Shown in pieces: positions 31,788 through 40,154 of a DNA stretch of 40,366 bases. The position numbers and the translations under genes were made by a program. Source of the stretch: an uncultured Steroidobacter sp. (GTDB lineage Bacteria; Pseudomonadota; Gammaproteobacteria; Steroidobacterales; Steroidobacteraceae). The notes beneath the pieces are model-generated. The model saw only the letters and a program-made list of their open reading frames with translations. It ran no database searches and was not told where the DNA came from. The stretch covers positions 1 through 40,366 of the forward strand of contig CAMLEO010000021.1 of assembly GCA_946478975.1 (NCBI GenBank), written 5' to 3'. The first letter of the stretch is position 1; every line of letters starts with the position of its first letter.

Positions 31788-33521
31788 TTACGTCGAGCGG
31801 ATATCCGCGCCCGCCGTCGTCTCGGGGTCGAGTGTGGCCATCGCCTGGTGCTGGCTCAGAAACACGCGCCCGGTCAGGTGCTCGAGAAACTGCGAGCGTT
31901 GCAGTCGATCGAGCACCGGCCCTTTGACTTCGGACAAATGAAACATGACGCCGGCCTGGCGCAGGCGTTCCACGATCAGCTCCAGGCTGTCCAGCGCGCT
32001 CGCATCGATGTAATTCACCGCCGAGCACACCAGCACGAGATGGCGAATCTGCGGCCGTCGTGCGACCTCGTCATAGAGCCGATCTTCCAGGTAGCGCGCA
32101 TCGGCGAAGTACAGACTCTCATCGACGCGCACCGACAGCACAGTCGCGCTGGTCACGACGCAATGTCGTTCGACGTTGCGAAAATGTTCGGTGCCCGGAA
32201 CCTGGCCGACGATTGCAATGTGCGGGCGGCTGGTGCGCCACAGATACAGCGCGATCGACAATGTGACACCGGCGAGCAGGCCCGTCTCCACGCCGATTGT
32301 GAGCACGACGACGATGGTGATCGCCATCGCCGAGAAATCGCTGCGTGAATAGCGCCACGTGTGGCGCACGGTCTTGAAGTCGATCAGCGACAGCACGGCG
32401 ACGATGATCGTTGCGGCAAGTGTTGCCTGCGGCAGGTTGTGAAACAACGGTGTGAAGAGCAACGCGACGAGTGCGATGCCGAGTGCAGTAAACACACTGG
32501 CCATCTGCGTCCGCGCGCCAGCGTCGAAGTTGACAACCGAACGCGCGAAGCCGCCGGTCACTGGATATCCGCTCGTCAGTGCGGCGGCAACGTTTGCGGC
32601 ACCGAGACCGATCAGCTCCTGGTTTGCATCGATGCGTTCGCGACGCGCGGCGGCCAGCGTTTGCGCAATCGAAACTGACTCGACGAAGCCAATCAAGCTG
32701 AGCAGCCCCGCGGCCGGCAGCACCTGGCGCCAGACATTTGCATCGAAGTGCGGCAGAGACAGCGGCGGCAAACCCGCCGGTACATCGCCGACAACTCGAA
32801 CGCCTTGCAGGGCGAGATGGCCGAAAGTAACAACCAGCGTCGTGACAGCCAGCGCAATCACCGGGCTGGCTTTGGTCGCAACTGCTGCCGCACGCGGACT
32901 CACGCCGAAGCGCACGAGTAACGATTTCAGTCCTTGACGCGCCCAAAACAGAAACACCGTGGACGCGCCGCCTATGATCAGCGTCGGCACGTTCGCGTGC
33001 GGTGCTGACTGCACGAGCGCCGGCACGAGTTGAATCACCGTGGTGCCATCGATCTTCACGCCCAGCAAATGTTTGAGCTGGCTGGTCGCAATCAGGAGGG
33101 CGGAGGCGGTGATGAAGCCGGAGATCACCGGGTGACTGAGGAACGTGGCGAGGAATCCCAATCGCAGCGCGGCCATGCCGAGCAGGATCAGTCCGGAGAG
33201 CAGTGCGAGCACCAGCGCGGCTTCGAGATAACTCGCCGTGCCGGTGCTTGCGACATTACCGATGGCCGCCGCCGTCATGAGTGACACGACAGCAACCGGT
33301 CCGACCGACAGCGTGCGGCTCGATCCCAGCGCCGCGTACGCGAGCAATGGTGCGATGCTCGCATACAACCCGACTTGCGACGGCAAGCCCGCCAGCATCG
33401 CGTACGCGAGACTTTGCGGGATCAGCATGAGCGTGACGACTACAGCGGCGAACAGATCGTTCGACAGCGTGGCGCGATTGTATACGCGCAGCCAGGCGAG
33501 TGTCGGAGCGGGAAGATTCAT
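31788..33521 (-). CDS. SulP-family anion transporter with STAS domain
   Basis: A 577-residue inner-membrane SulP transporter. The transmembrane half (about 20-400) holds SulP features LMLIPQSLAYAMLAGLPSQV and VGPVAVVSLM, and the helix segment GYPVTGGFARSVVNFDAGAR. The cytoplasmic C-terminus (about 435-560) is a STAS domain (LVLVCSAVNYIDASALDSLE). SulP proteins move sulfate, bicarbonate or organic acids; sequence alone does not decide. The ATG at 33521 fits the family N-terminus better than the in-frame TTG at 33539. It is divergent from a sulfur-type metallo-hydrolase, which favours sulfate or another sulfur anion. Confidence 0.88.
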   Translation of the reverse strand: MNLPAPTLAWLRVYNRATLSNDLFAAVVVTLMLIPQSLAYAMLAGLPSQVGLYASIAPLLAYAALGSSRTLSVGPVAVVSLMTAAAIGNVASTGTASYLEAALVLALLSGLILLGMAALRLGFLATFLSHPVISGFITASALLIATSQLKHLLGVKIDGTTVIQLVPALVQSAPHANVPTLIIGGASTVFLFWARQGLKSLLVRFGVSPRAAAVATKASPVIALAVTTLVVTFGHLALQGVRVVGDVPAGLPPLSLPHFDANVWRQVLPAAGLLSLIGFVESVSIAQTLAAARRERIDANQELIGLGAANVAAALTSGYPVTGGFARSVVNFDAGARTQMASVFTALGIALVALLFTPLFHNLPQATLAATIIVAVLSLIDFKTVRHTWRYSRSDFSAMAITIVVVLTIGVETGLLAGVTLSIALYLWRTSRPHIAIVGQVPGTEHFRNVERHCVVTSATVLSVRVDESLYFADARYLEDRLYDEVARRPQIRHLVLVCSAVNYIDASALDSLELIVERLRQAGVMFHLSEVKGPVLDRLQRSQFLEHLTGRVFLSQHQAMATLDPETTAGADIRST

Positions 33522-33574
33522 GGCAGTGTATTTTATCAATGGCTCGACGATTTACTGCACAGAGGGAGCCGCTC

Positions 33575-34444
33575 ATGCTGCCCCAGGTTCAAAGCTTCTA
33601 CGACCCGACGACTTCGACGTTCACCTATGTGGCGTTCGATCGCGACGGCGGTCACGCCGCCATCATCGATCCGGTGCTCGAGTTCGATCCCGCCAGCGCT
33701 CGCACGTCCACCGATTCGGTCGAACGCGTGCTCACATTTCTAACGCAGCACCGCCTGCAGGCCGATTGGATACTGGAGACACACGCTCACGCCGATCACC
33801 TTACCGGCGCCGCGCACTTGAAAGAGAAAACCGGCGCGAAGGTGGCGATCGGCCGCGGCATCGTACGCGTGCAGGAAAGATTTCGCGCGCTGTTCGGGCT
33901 CGGCGAAAGTTTACCGGCCGACGGCAGCCAGTTCGATCGTTTGCTGGACGATGAAGACATTCTGGCATGCGGAGAGCTGAGCATTCGTGTGCTCGCGACG
34001 CCCGGCCATACCGACGACAGTCTCACCTACCTGATCGGCGACGCCGCGTTCATCGGCGACACCTTGTTTGCGCCCGATACGGGATCTGCGCGCACCGATT
34101 TTCCTGGCGGAGATGCGCACAAGTTGTATCGCTCGATCCAGAAGCTGTTCGCGCTGCCGGAGCAGACGCGCTTGTTTCTTTGTCACGACTATCCGTGCGC
34201 GGAGCGGGAAGTGCGCGCAGAAACGTCTTTGCGCGAGCAGAAGGACCATAACATCCATGTGAAGCGCGATACGTCCGAAGAAGCGTTTGTGAGAATGCGC
34301 ACTCAGCGCGACGCTACGTTGCCGGTGCCGCGGCTCATTCTGCCGTCATTGCAAGTAAACATCAGCGCTGGAAATCTGCCGCCGCCCGACCGCAACGGCA
34401 TCCGCTACATGCGCATGCCGCTGAATCAGATCGGAGGTGCGTGA
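33575..34444 (+). CDS. MBL-fold hydrolase, persulfide-dioxygenase-like
   Basis: A 289-residue metallo-beta-lactamase-fold protein. The metal motif is ETHAHADHLTGA with His70, His72, Asp74 and His75, and further ligands lie in TPGHTDDSLTYLIGD and LCHDYP. DTGSARTDFPGGDAHKLYRS matches the persulfide dioxygenase (ETHE1/Blh) group, mononuclear iron enzymes that oxidise glutathione persulfide to sulfite. The C-terminal part (NISAGNLPPPDRNGIRYMRMPLN) is also typical of bacterial members. Divergent from SulP, possibly a sulfur-handling pair. The ATG at 33575 follows AGAGGGAG. Confidence 0.88.
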   Translation: MLPQVQSFYDPTTSTFTYVAFDRDGGHAAIIDPVLEFDPASARTSTDSVERVLTFLTQHRLQADWILETHAHADHLTGAAHLKEKTGAKVAIGRGIVRVQERFRALFGLGESLPADGSQFDRLLDDEDILACGELSIRVLATPGHTDDSLTYLIGDAAFIGDTLFAPDTGSARTDFPGGDAHKLYRSIQKLFALPEQTRLFLCHDYPCAEREVRAETSLREQKDHNIHVKRDTSEEAFVRMRTQRDATLPVPRLILPSLQVNISAGNLPPPDRNGIRYMRMPLNQIGGA

Positions 34445-34457
34445 TGCACCTCGGTGC

Positions 34458-35093
34458 TCAGCCCTGCTCGATCAAGCCGGCGCGCAGTGCGACTAACGTC
34501 AGTTCCGCCTGATTCGAGACTTGCAGCTTTTGTTTGATGTTGTAGAGATGCGTGCCGACCGTTGATGCCGAGAGGTTCAGCTCGGTCGCGATGCGCTGGA
34601 CCGCCGATCCGTTTGCCAGCCGCATGAAAACTTCGAACTCGCGCTCGGACAGTAATTCCAGCGGCGAAACCGTGCCTGAGACATCTGCCAGTGCGATCTC
34701 CTGCGCGAGCCGTGGATCGATGTAACGCTGGCCGGCTGCAACTGTTCTCACCGCTTCGAGCAATGTTTCCGGCGCGGTGCGCTTGGAGAGAAAGCCGAGC
34801 GCTCCCTGTCGCAATGCTCGCCGGGCGTGCATGACATCGTCGTGTGCCGACAGCGCCAGCATCCTTGCCGACTGATTCTTTGCGCGGATACGCCGCAATG
34901 TTTCCAGCCCGCCGATGCCGGGCATGGAAAGATCCAGCACCACGATGTCCGGAGTCGTTTCATCGAAGCGCCGGCACGCCGCTTCGCCGCTGTCCGCCTC
35001 GGCAACCACGCGCACATCGGGCGTGCTTTCCAACAGCAGACGAAAGCCGGTGCGTACCACGGTGTGATCGTCGACGAGCAGCACGGAGATCAT
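34458..35093 (-). CDS. NarL/FixJ-type response regulator
   Basis: A 211-residue regulator. The receiver has Asp8-Asp9, phospho-acceptor Asp54 (IVVLDLSMPGIGG) and Lys103 in FLSKRTAPE. The C-terminal LuxR-type helix-turn-helix is at about 147-205 (LSEREFEVFMRLANGS, LNLSASTVGTHLYNIKQKL). Its ATG overlaps the kinase stop as ATGA, so the two form a coupled pair. With its kinase it faces the pqq operon across a shared promoter region, so control of pqqA is plausible, as with Exa-type systems for PQQ-linked alcohol oxidation. That link is inferred. Confidence 0.93.
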   Translation of the reverse strand: MISVLLVDDHTVVRTGFRLLLESTPDVRVVAEADSGEAACRRFDETTPDIVVLDLSMPGIGGLETLRRIRAKNQSARMLALSAHDDVMHARRALRQGALGFLSKRTAPETLLEAVRTVAAGQRYIDPRLAQEIALADVSGTVSPLELLSEREFEVFMRLANGSAVQRIATELNLSASTVGTHLYNIKQKLQVSNQAELTLVALRAGLIEQG

Positions 35094-36493
35094 GGCGTCG
35101 CTCCCAATGGAATCTCCGCTGTGAGCTCGACGCCGTGAGGTTCACGCGCTTCGACGCTAAGCAACCCACCGAGCATCGCCAGGCGTTCCTGCAGGCCTCG
35201 CAGCCCGAAATGTCCGGGACGCGACCACTCCTGCGTCAGCCCGATACCATCGTCGACCACGCGCACTCGAACGTTTGTCGGTGAGCCAAGCACCTCCACG
35301 GCGATCGACGCCGGGTTCGCATGCCGAACGGCGTTGATCACGCCCTCTTGAACGACGCGGTAGATCGCCATCGTAATGCTGGTGCCGAGGTCCATGGTCA
35401 GATCATGCCGGAATGAGAAATGGATCGCCGGATTGCGTCCCTGCCATTGTTTGATGAAGCCTTCGATGGTTTCCGCCAGCCCCAGCGTGTCGAGCGTCAG
35501 CGGTGCCAATCGTGGGATCAAGCCATGCATGGCATCGTACAGCCGCGCGGCTTCGGTGGAAATCAGCTGTGCGACCTCAGCTGTGCGCGAATCGGCCGGC
35601 GCCTGATTCGCGATCACCACGGCGAAACTGCGGATCGCGGTGACCGACTGCGCGAATTCATCGTGCAGCTCGCGAGCGATGAGCCGGCGCTCCTCATCGA
35701 GGCGCTGCTCGACGATCTGATCCAACTCGCGCCGTCGTTGCAGTCGTTCCTCCGCATCCCGAGCTTTGCGGTCGCTGAGCTGCTTGTCTTCCAGCGACTG
35801 CGCCATGCGATTGAACGTCGCGCCGATCATATTTGCTTCGTGACCTCGCAGCGCCGGCAAGCGATGCCGCAGATCGCCCTGCTCGATGCGATCGAGCCCG
35901 CTCACGATGATGGGCCAGGGCGCGATCGCGCGACCGACCAGCCAGAACACGGCCGCATTCAGCACCAGAAACGCGATCCCGCCGATCAACATGAGATGCG
36001 TCATGTCGTCCCAGCCATCGAGGATGGCGCGCGATGCATTGGCTTCGACGACCAGTTCCGCGCCGCTCGCGAGCCGGAACACTCGCACTGGCGTGGTCGG
36101 CAGCAGCAGCGATGAAAACCATGCCGGCGCTTCGCGGCCGGGTTTATATGGAGAGGGCGGCGAGTGGTAGATCACGGTGCCATCGGGCGTTCGCAGCGAG
36201 ATCTCGTGTGCCCGAACCCGGCCCAGTTGCTGCAGGAACAACAGCAATTGTTGCTCGCCCGCCAGCGTGTAAACGTCGGCAACCCGCTTGAGCAGGTTGG
36301 TGGCCACAGTGTTCGCGCCGGCGATTTCTTCCTTGACGGCGCGCCGCGTGCCGTCGAATTCCATCCAGCCCACCAGGATCACGAACGCCGCGCTCAGGCA
36401 CGCAACGATCAGATTTACATGAGTGCGCAGTTTCAAGGTCGGGCTTTCAGAGTATGGTGTCTTAGTATGAACGCCGGCGGCTCCGGCCCGCAC
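35090..36493 (-). CDS. NarX/DegS-type membrane histidine kinase
   Basis: A 467-residue sensor kinase. Two membrane segments (about 26-44 and 168-190) enclose a periplasmic domain of some 120 residues. A HAMP domain follows (about 185-240), then a HisKA_3 dimerisation domain with His277 in RRLIARELHDEFAQS. The ATPase region shows NAVRHANPASIAVEV, DDGIGL and HFGLRGLQERLAMLGG. The ligand is unknown. The GTG at 36493 is the first start; a TTG at 36436 (MKLRTHVNLIVACL) is an equally believable one. Divergent from pqqA. Confidence 0.9.
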   Translation of the reverse strand: MRAGAAGVHTKTPYSESPTLKLRTHVNLIVACLSAAFVILVGWMEFDGTRRAVKEEIAGANTVATNLLKRVADVYTLAGEQQLLLFLQQLGRVRAHEISLRTPDGTVIYHSPPSPYKPGREAPAWFSSLLLPTTPVRVFRLASGAELVVEANASRAILDGWDDMTHLMLIGGIAFLVLNAAVFWLVGRAIAPWPIIVSGLDRIEQGDLRHRLPALRGHEANMIGATFNRMAQSLEDKQLSDRKARDAEERLQRRRELDQIVEQRLDEERRLIARELHDEFAQSVTAIRSFAVVIANQAPADSRTAEVAQLISTEAARLYDAMHGLIPRLAPLTLDTLGLAETIEGFIKQWQGRNPAIHFSFRHDLTMDLGTSITMAIYRVVQEGVINAVRHANPASIAVEVLGSPTNVRVRVVDDGIGLTQEWSRPGHFGLRGLQERLAMLGGLLSVEAREPHGVELTAEIPLGATP

Positions 36494-36612
36494 TCATGAA
36501 AATCATGAGCCGCGATTCATGATTCTCCAGTGGCGCACCGCCCGCGCGGATGGGCAACTTAGGTTGCTGCCCCGGATCTCCCGGGGTCAGTGCGAAGCAA
36601 TGAGGAGCCATC
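36494..36612. promoter_or_regulatory. Divergent promoter region with TCATGA palindromes
   Basis: The gap between the sensor kinase and pqqA has three copies of the palindrome TCATGA (36494-36499, 36503-36508, 36517-36522). The second and third form an inverted repeat, AATCATGA (36501-36508) and TCATGATT (36517-36524). Downstream are two small hairpins in the pqqA leader: CAAC/GTTG at about 36556-36567, and CCCCGG (36570-36575) with CCGGGG (36581-36586). The ribosome site GAGGAG precedes pqqA. The palindromes are candidate binding sites for the neighbouring NarL-type regulator. Confidence 0.5.
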
Positions 36613-36687
36613 ATGACTTGGGAAACACCGCGAGCGATCGATTTCCGGTTCGGCATGGAAATCACCATGTACGTGTTCAATCGGTAA
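36613..36687 (+). CDS. pqqA: PqqA, PQQ precursor peptide
   Basis: A 24-residue ribosomal peptide, the substrate from which PQQ is made. It holds the required Glu16 and Tyr20 in FGMEITMYVFNR, spaced as in all PqqA peptides (E-x3-Y). PqqE links the side chains of these two residues and the product is then trimmed and oxidised. The ATG follows GAGGAG. pqqB begins 50 bases after the stop codon. The N-terminal part (MTWETPRAIDFR) is the leader region expected to be recognised by PqqD. Confidence 0.96.
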   Translation: MTWETPRAIDFRFGMEITMYVFNR

Positions 36688-36737
36688 TCGATGATGATGG
36701 GGGCGATGCTCGCGTTGAGCGGGCTTCGCCTTACCTC

Positions 36738-37658
36738 ATGCACATCCGAATCCTCGGCTCCGCGGCCGGCGGCGGCTTTCCTCAATGGAACTGCAACTGC
36801 CGCAATTGCGACGGCGTGCGCACCGGTCATGTGAGCGCCCGGCCGCGGACCCAATCGTCCATCGCGATCCGCGGTGCGGATGAATGCGCCTGGACGTTGA
36901 TCAACGCGTCGCCCGATGTGCTGACCCAGCTGCGCTCGAACCCGCAGTTGCAGCCAGGCCGCGCCAATCGCGACACCGGCATTCGCAACGTGCTGCTCAC
37001 CGACTCGCAGGTCGATCATACGACCGGCCTGTATATGTTGCGCGAAAATACTCAGCCCTGGCCGGTGTGGTGCACGGATCACGTGTACTCGGACCTCACC
37101 AGCGGCAACCCGATCCTCCAGGTGCTGCAGCACTACTGCGGCGTCGATCGCCGCCGCATCGCCATCGACGAAGGCTGGTTCACGGTCGATGGTGCTGAGG
37201 ATCTGCGCTGGCAGGCGATCCCGATCCCCGGCAAACCCGCACCTTATTCGCCGCGTCGGCAGGCGCCCGAGCCGGGCGATGTGATTGCGTTGTTCGTCGA
37301 AGACATCGGCCAGCAACGTCGTCTGCTCTACGCGCCTGCGCTTGCAAACATCGATCCGCATGTCTTCGAGCTGATGCGCGCCGCCGATTGCGTGCTCGTC
37401 GATGGAACGTTCTGGAGCGAAGACGAAATGCTCGAACGCGGCGTTGGCCGCAAGCGTGCGTCCGACATGGGCCATCTGCCGCAGTCCGGTGCCGACGGCA
37501 TGATCGATTGGCTCGACCGCCTGCCCGGCACGACGCGCCGTGTGCTGATTCATATCAACAACACCAATCCGATTCTCATCGAAGACTCGCCCGAGCGTCG
37601 GATGCTGCAGGATCACGACATCGAAGTGGCCTTTGACGGAATGGAGATCGTGCTTTGA
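36738..37658 (+). CDS. pqqB: PqqB, PQQ biosynthesis MBL-fold protein
   Basis: A 306-residue metallo-beta-lactamase-fold protein. The start [20 protein letters not shown] is the PqqB signature, and the zinc-binding Cys pair is in [23 protein letters not shown] marks the modified active-site motif. PqqB acts in late PQQ formation, probably hydroxylating the cross-linked di-amino acid. ATG at 36738 is chosen because it matches the family start; the open frame upstream runs through pqqA in another phase. Its stop overlaps the pqqC start. Confidence 0.96.
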   Translation: MHIRILGSAAGGGFPQWNCNCRNCDGVRTGHVSARPRTQSSIAIRGADECAWTLINASPDVLTQLRSNPQLQPGRANRDTGIRNVLLTDSQVDHTTGLYMLRENTQPWPVWCTDHVYSDLTSGNPILQVLQHYCGVDRRRIAIDEGWFTVDGAEDLRWQAIPIPGKPAPYSPRRQAPEPGDVIALFVEDIGQQRRLLYAPALANIDPHVFELMRAADCVLVDGTFWSEDEMLERGVGRKRASDMGHLPQSGADGMIDWLDRLPGTTRRVLIHINNTNPILIEDSPERRMLQDHDIEVAFDGMEIVL

Positions 37659-38359
37659 GTACGCAGATCGAGCCCTGGAGCGAAGCGGTGTTCGAACAAA
37701 AGCTGCGGGAGCAGGGCCGCGCTTATCACATCCATCACCCGTTCAACGTGATGTTGAACACCGGCGGCGCCACCCGCGAGCAGATCCAGGGCTGGGTGGC
37801 GAATCGTTACTACTATCAGATCAGCATCTCTCGCAAGGATGCAGCGATCCTGTCGAACTGCCCGGATCGCGCCGTTCGTCGCATCTGGATCGAGCGCATT
37901 CTGAATCACGACGGCTATGGCGACGATCCCGGCGGCATCGAATCGTGGCTGCGGCTTGCCGAGGCGGTCGGGCTCGATCGCGCTGAAGTTGAATCGTTGC
38001 GTAACGTGATTCCGGGCGTGCGTTTCGCGGTCGACGCCTATCTGAACTTTGCACGTCAGCAGCCGTGGCAAGAGTCCGTGTGCTCGTCGCTGACCGAGCT
38101 GTTCGCGCCTGAAATTCACAAGCAGCGTCTCGCGACCTGGCCCGAGCACTATCCGTGGATCGATCAGGAAGGGCTGCATTACTTCCGCAGCCGCGTGCCG
38201 TTGGCGAAGCGCGATGTGGATCATGGGCTCGCGGTCACGCTGGCCTATTTCAGAACCCGTGAGCAACAACAGCGCGCGCTGGAAATCCTGAAGTTCAAGC
38301 TCGATGTGTTGTGGGCCATGAACGACGCAATGGGTCAGCACTACGGCGTCAAAACATGA
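37655..38359 (+). CDS. pqqC: PqqC, pyrroloquinoline-quinone synthase
   Basis: A 234-residue all-helical cofactor-free oxidase that performs the final ring closure and eight-electron oxidation to [23 protein letters not shown] and the [13 protein letters not shown] helix are conserved in the family, as are [25 protein letters not shown] and the surrounding catalytic His, Tyr and Arg residues. It starts with TTG, overlapping the pqqB stop by four bases, and ends overlapping pqqD. Length is slightly short of the usual 250. Confidence 0.96.
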   Translation: MSTQIEPWSEAVFEQKLREQGRAYHIHHPFNVMLNTGGATREQIQGWVANRYYYQISISRKDAAILSNCPDRAVRRIWIERILNHDGYGDDPGGIESWLRLAEAVGLDRAEVESLRNVIPGVRFAVDAYLNFARQQPWQESVCSSLTELFAPEIHKQRLATWPEHYPWIDQEGLHYFRSRVPLAKRDVDHGLAVTLAYFRTREQQQRALEILKFKLDVLWAMNDAMGQHYGVKT

Positions 38360-38628
38360 GCGCCACCCCGCGTCCTTCGATCCGCACCGGCTATCGTTTG
38401 CAATGGGAGCCGGTGCAGAACGCGTACGTGATGCTGTACCCGGAAGGCATGATCACGCTCAACACCAGCGCGGCCGAGATCCTGAAGCGATGCGACGGCT
38501 CGCGCACCATCGATGAGATCGTCACCGAGCTCGAAGTGGCGTTCTCGCGCACCGATCTCAAGAAAGATGTCCTTGGATTCCTCGAAGGCGCAGCCCGCCA
38601 GGGCTGGGTGCACATGGTGCCGCCATGA
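38356..38628 (+). CDS. pqqD: PqqD, PqqA-binding chaperone
   Basis: A 90-residue RiPP recognition element. [20 protein letters not shown] matches the PqqD core strands and helix, followed by [15 protein letters not shown]. PqqD binds the PqqA leader and presents the peptide to PqqE. ATG at 38356 overlaps the pqqC stop by four bases (ATGA), and its own stop overlaps pqqE the same way. Confidence 0.95.
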   Translation: MSATPRPSIRTGYRLQWEPVQNAYVMLYPEGMITLNTSAAEILKRCDGSRTIDEIVTELEVAFSRTDLKKDVLGFLEGAARQGWVHMVPP

Positions 38629-39752
38629 GCGCGGCGCCGATCGGGCCGCCATTGTGGCTGCTGTTCGAGCTGACCTATCGATGCCCGCTGCAATGTGTGT
38701 TTTGTTACAACCCGGTCGACTTCGCGGCGACCAAAGATGAGTTGCCCACGGCCGAGTGGCTGCGAGTGCTGCGCGAGGCGCGGGCGCTCGGGTCAGTGCA
38801 GCTTGGATTGTCGGGTGGCGAGCCGTTGCTGCGGGATGATCTGGAGCAGATCGCGAGCGAGGCGCATCGGCTCGGGTTCTATTCCAATCTCATCACTTCG
38901 GGCGTGGGGCTGACTCAGCAGAGATTGAGTGAGCTCAAACGAGCGGGGCTCGATCACATCCAACTGTCGTTTCAGGATTCCACGCGCGAGCTCAACGATT
39001 TCCTGTCGCACACGCGGACGTTCGAGTTGAAGCAGCGCTGCGCAGAGTGGATCAAGACGAGCGGCTACCCGATGGTGCTCAACTGCGTGATCCATCGGCT
39101 CAACATCGATCATCTCGATGCCATCATCGAAATGGCGGCGCGCATCGGCGCGGATTATTTGGAGCTGGCGAACACGCAGTTCTATTCGTGGGCTCATCTG
39201 AATCGCGAGCATCTGCTGCCGTCACGCGCGCAACTCCAGCAGGCCGAGAGCGTCATGCAACGCTGGCGCGAGCGTCTCAAAGACAAGATGAGAATTCTGT
39301 TTGTGGTGCCGGATTATTACGAGCAGCGGCCCAAGCGCTGTATGAACGGCTGGGGCTCGACGTTCGTCACCGTCACTCCCGATGGCACGGCGCTGCCGTG
39401 TCACACGGCAAAGATGCTGCCTGGGCTGACGTTTCCTAACGTGCGTGAGCACAGCATGCGAGACATCTGGTTCCACTCCGACGGCTTCAACCGCTTCCGC
39501 GGCCATGGATGGATGAAGGAACCGTGCGCCAGCTGCGAAGAACGAGACAAAGATCTCGGCGGCTGCCGCTGCCAGGCCTATCTGCTCGCGCAAGACCCCG
39601 CTGCTGCAGATCCGGTTTGTTCCAAGAGCCCGAGGCATCACGTCGTTACCGACGCCGTCGATCGCGCACAGGAATCGCGAGTGCCCGAACGGCCTCTCGT
39701 TTTCCGGCGGCCGGAGAATTCGCGGCTGCTGAGTGAACAGAACGGCGTTTGA
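38625..39752 (+). CDS. pqqE: PqqE, radical SAM cross-linking enzyme
   Basis: A 375-residue radical SAM enzyme. The cluster motif is CPLQCVFC with Cys20, Cys24 and Cys27, and the SAM-binding region includes GLSGGEPLLRDDL. The C-terminal SPASM domain binds auxiliary iron-sulfur clusters through cysteines in PKRCMNGW, LPCHTAK, CASC and GCRCQAYL. PqqE forms the carbon-carbon bond between Glu and Tyr of PqqA. The ATG overlaps the pqqD stop. It is the last pqq gene here; no pqqF/G protease or PQQ-dependent dehydrogenase follows within the window. Confidence 0.97.
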   Translation: MSAAPIGPPLWLLFELTYRCPLQCVFCYNPVDFAATKDELPTAEWLRVLREARALGSVQLGLSGGEPLLRDDLEQIASEAHRLGFYSNLITSGVGLTQQRLSELKRAGLDHIQLSFQDSTRELNDFLSHTRTFELKQRCAEWIKTSGYPMVLNCVIHRLNIDHLDAIIEMAARIGADYLELANTQFYSWAHLNREHLLPSRAQLQQAESVMQRWRERLKDKMRILFVVPDYYEQRPKRCMNGWGSTFVTVTPDGTALPCHTAKMLPGLTFPNVREHSMRDIWFHSDGFNRFRGHGWMKEPCASCEERDKDLGGCRCQAYLLAQDPAAADPVCSKSPRHHVVTDAVDRAQESRVPERPLVFRRPENSRLLSEQNGV

Positions 39753-39939
39753 TTGCCGGAGAGCTCGGCGGGTTTCAAGATTGTGACCATGTAAGGGTTG
39801 CTTGACCTCCTTGCGGCGATGTGTCAGCGTATCAATAAAACATGAATCCACGTCGCTCGATTGAAACATCAACGAATCGAAGCGAATGACGTAGAAAAGA
39901 TCTGCGCCGGCAGTGCCCGTTCGCCATTCGAAAGCTTCG
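39753..39939. other. Intergenic region after the pqq operon
   Basis: No convincing gene is visible. GCCG (39755-39758) and CGGC (39766-39769) could pair across a seven-base loop followed by GGGTTT, which may be a weak terminator for pqqE. The remaining sequence has stop codons in all forward frames. Confidence 0.35.
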
Positions 39940-40154
39940 ATGGCGGCCCACCTTTCGTACCAGTATCGGCTTGATGGCGGCGCGTGGCAGCGTTGAGCAA
40001 CGTGCTGTCCGTCAATCTCACAGGCCTTTCGCCCGCGATCAGCTACACGTTTGAAGTGCGGGCCAGGGACTCTGGAAACAACTTTGGTCCGACCGATATC
40101 ACCTGGACCGTCTGTAGAATCCCGATGACGTGTGCTGTGGGAATGTCTCAATGA
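39940..40154 (+). pseudogene. Frameshifted fibronectin type III-like C-terminal remnant
   Basis: Two adjacent frames together encode the end of a fibronectin type III-like domain. The first reads LSYQYRLDGGAWQ and hits TGA at 39994. The second, starting in TTG AGC at 39993, continues LSNVLSVNLTGLSPAISYTF and EVRARDSGNNFGPTD, then stops at 40152-40154. A one-base shift at about 39990 joins them into one FN3 strand series. No intact upstream part of the parent protein is present. Such domains occur near the ends of large secreted or polymorphic-toxin proteins. Confidence 0.6.

Noticed and set aside
39222..40151. Long reverse open frame over pqqE and the following gap
   Set aside because: It is mostly antisense to pqqE, lacks family features and arises from high-GC codon use; the forward FN3-like reading explains the right end better.
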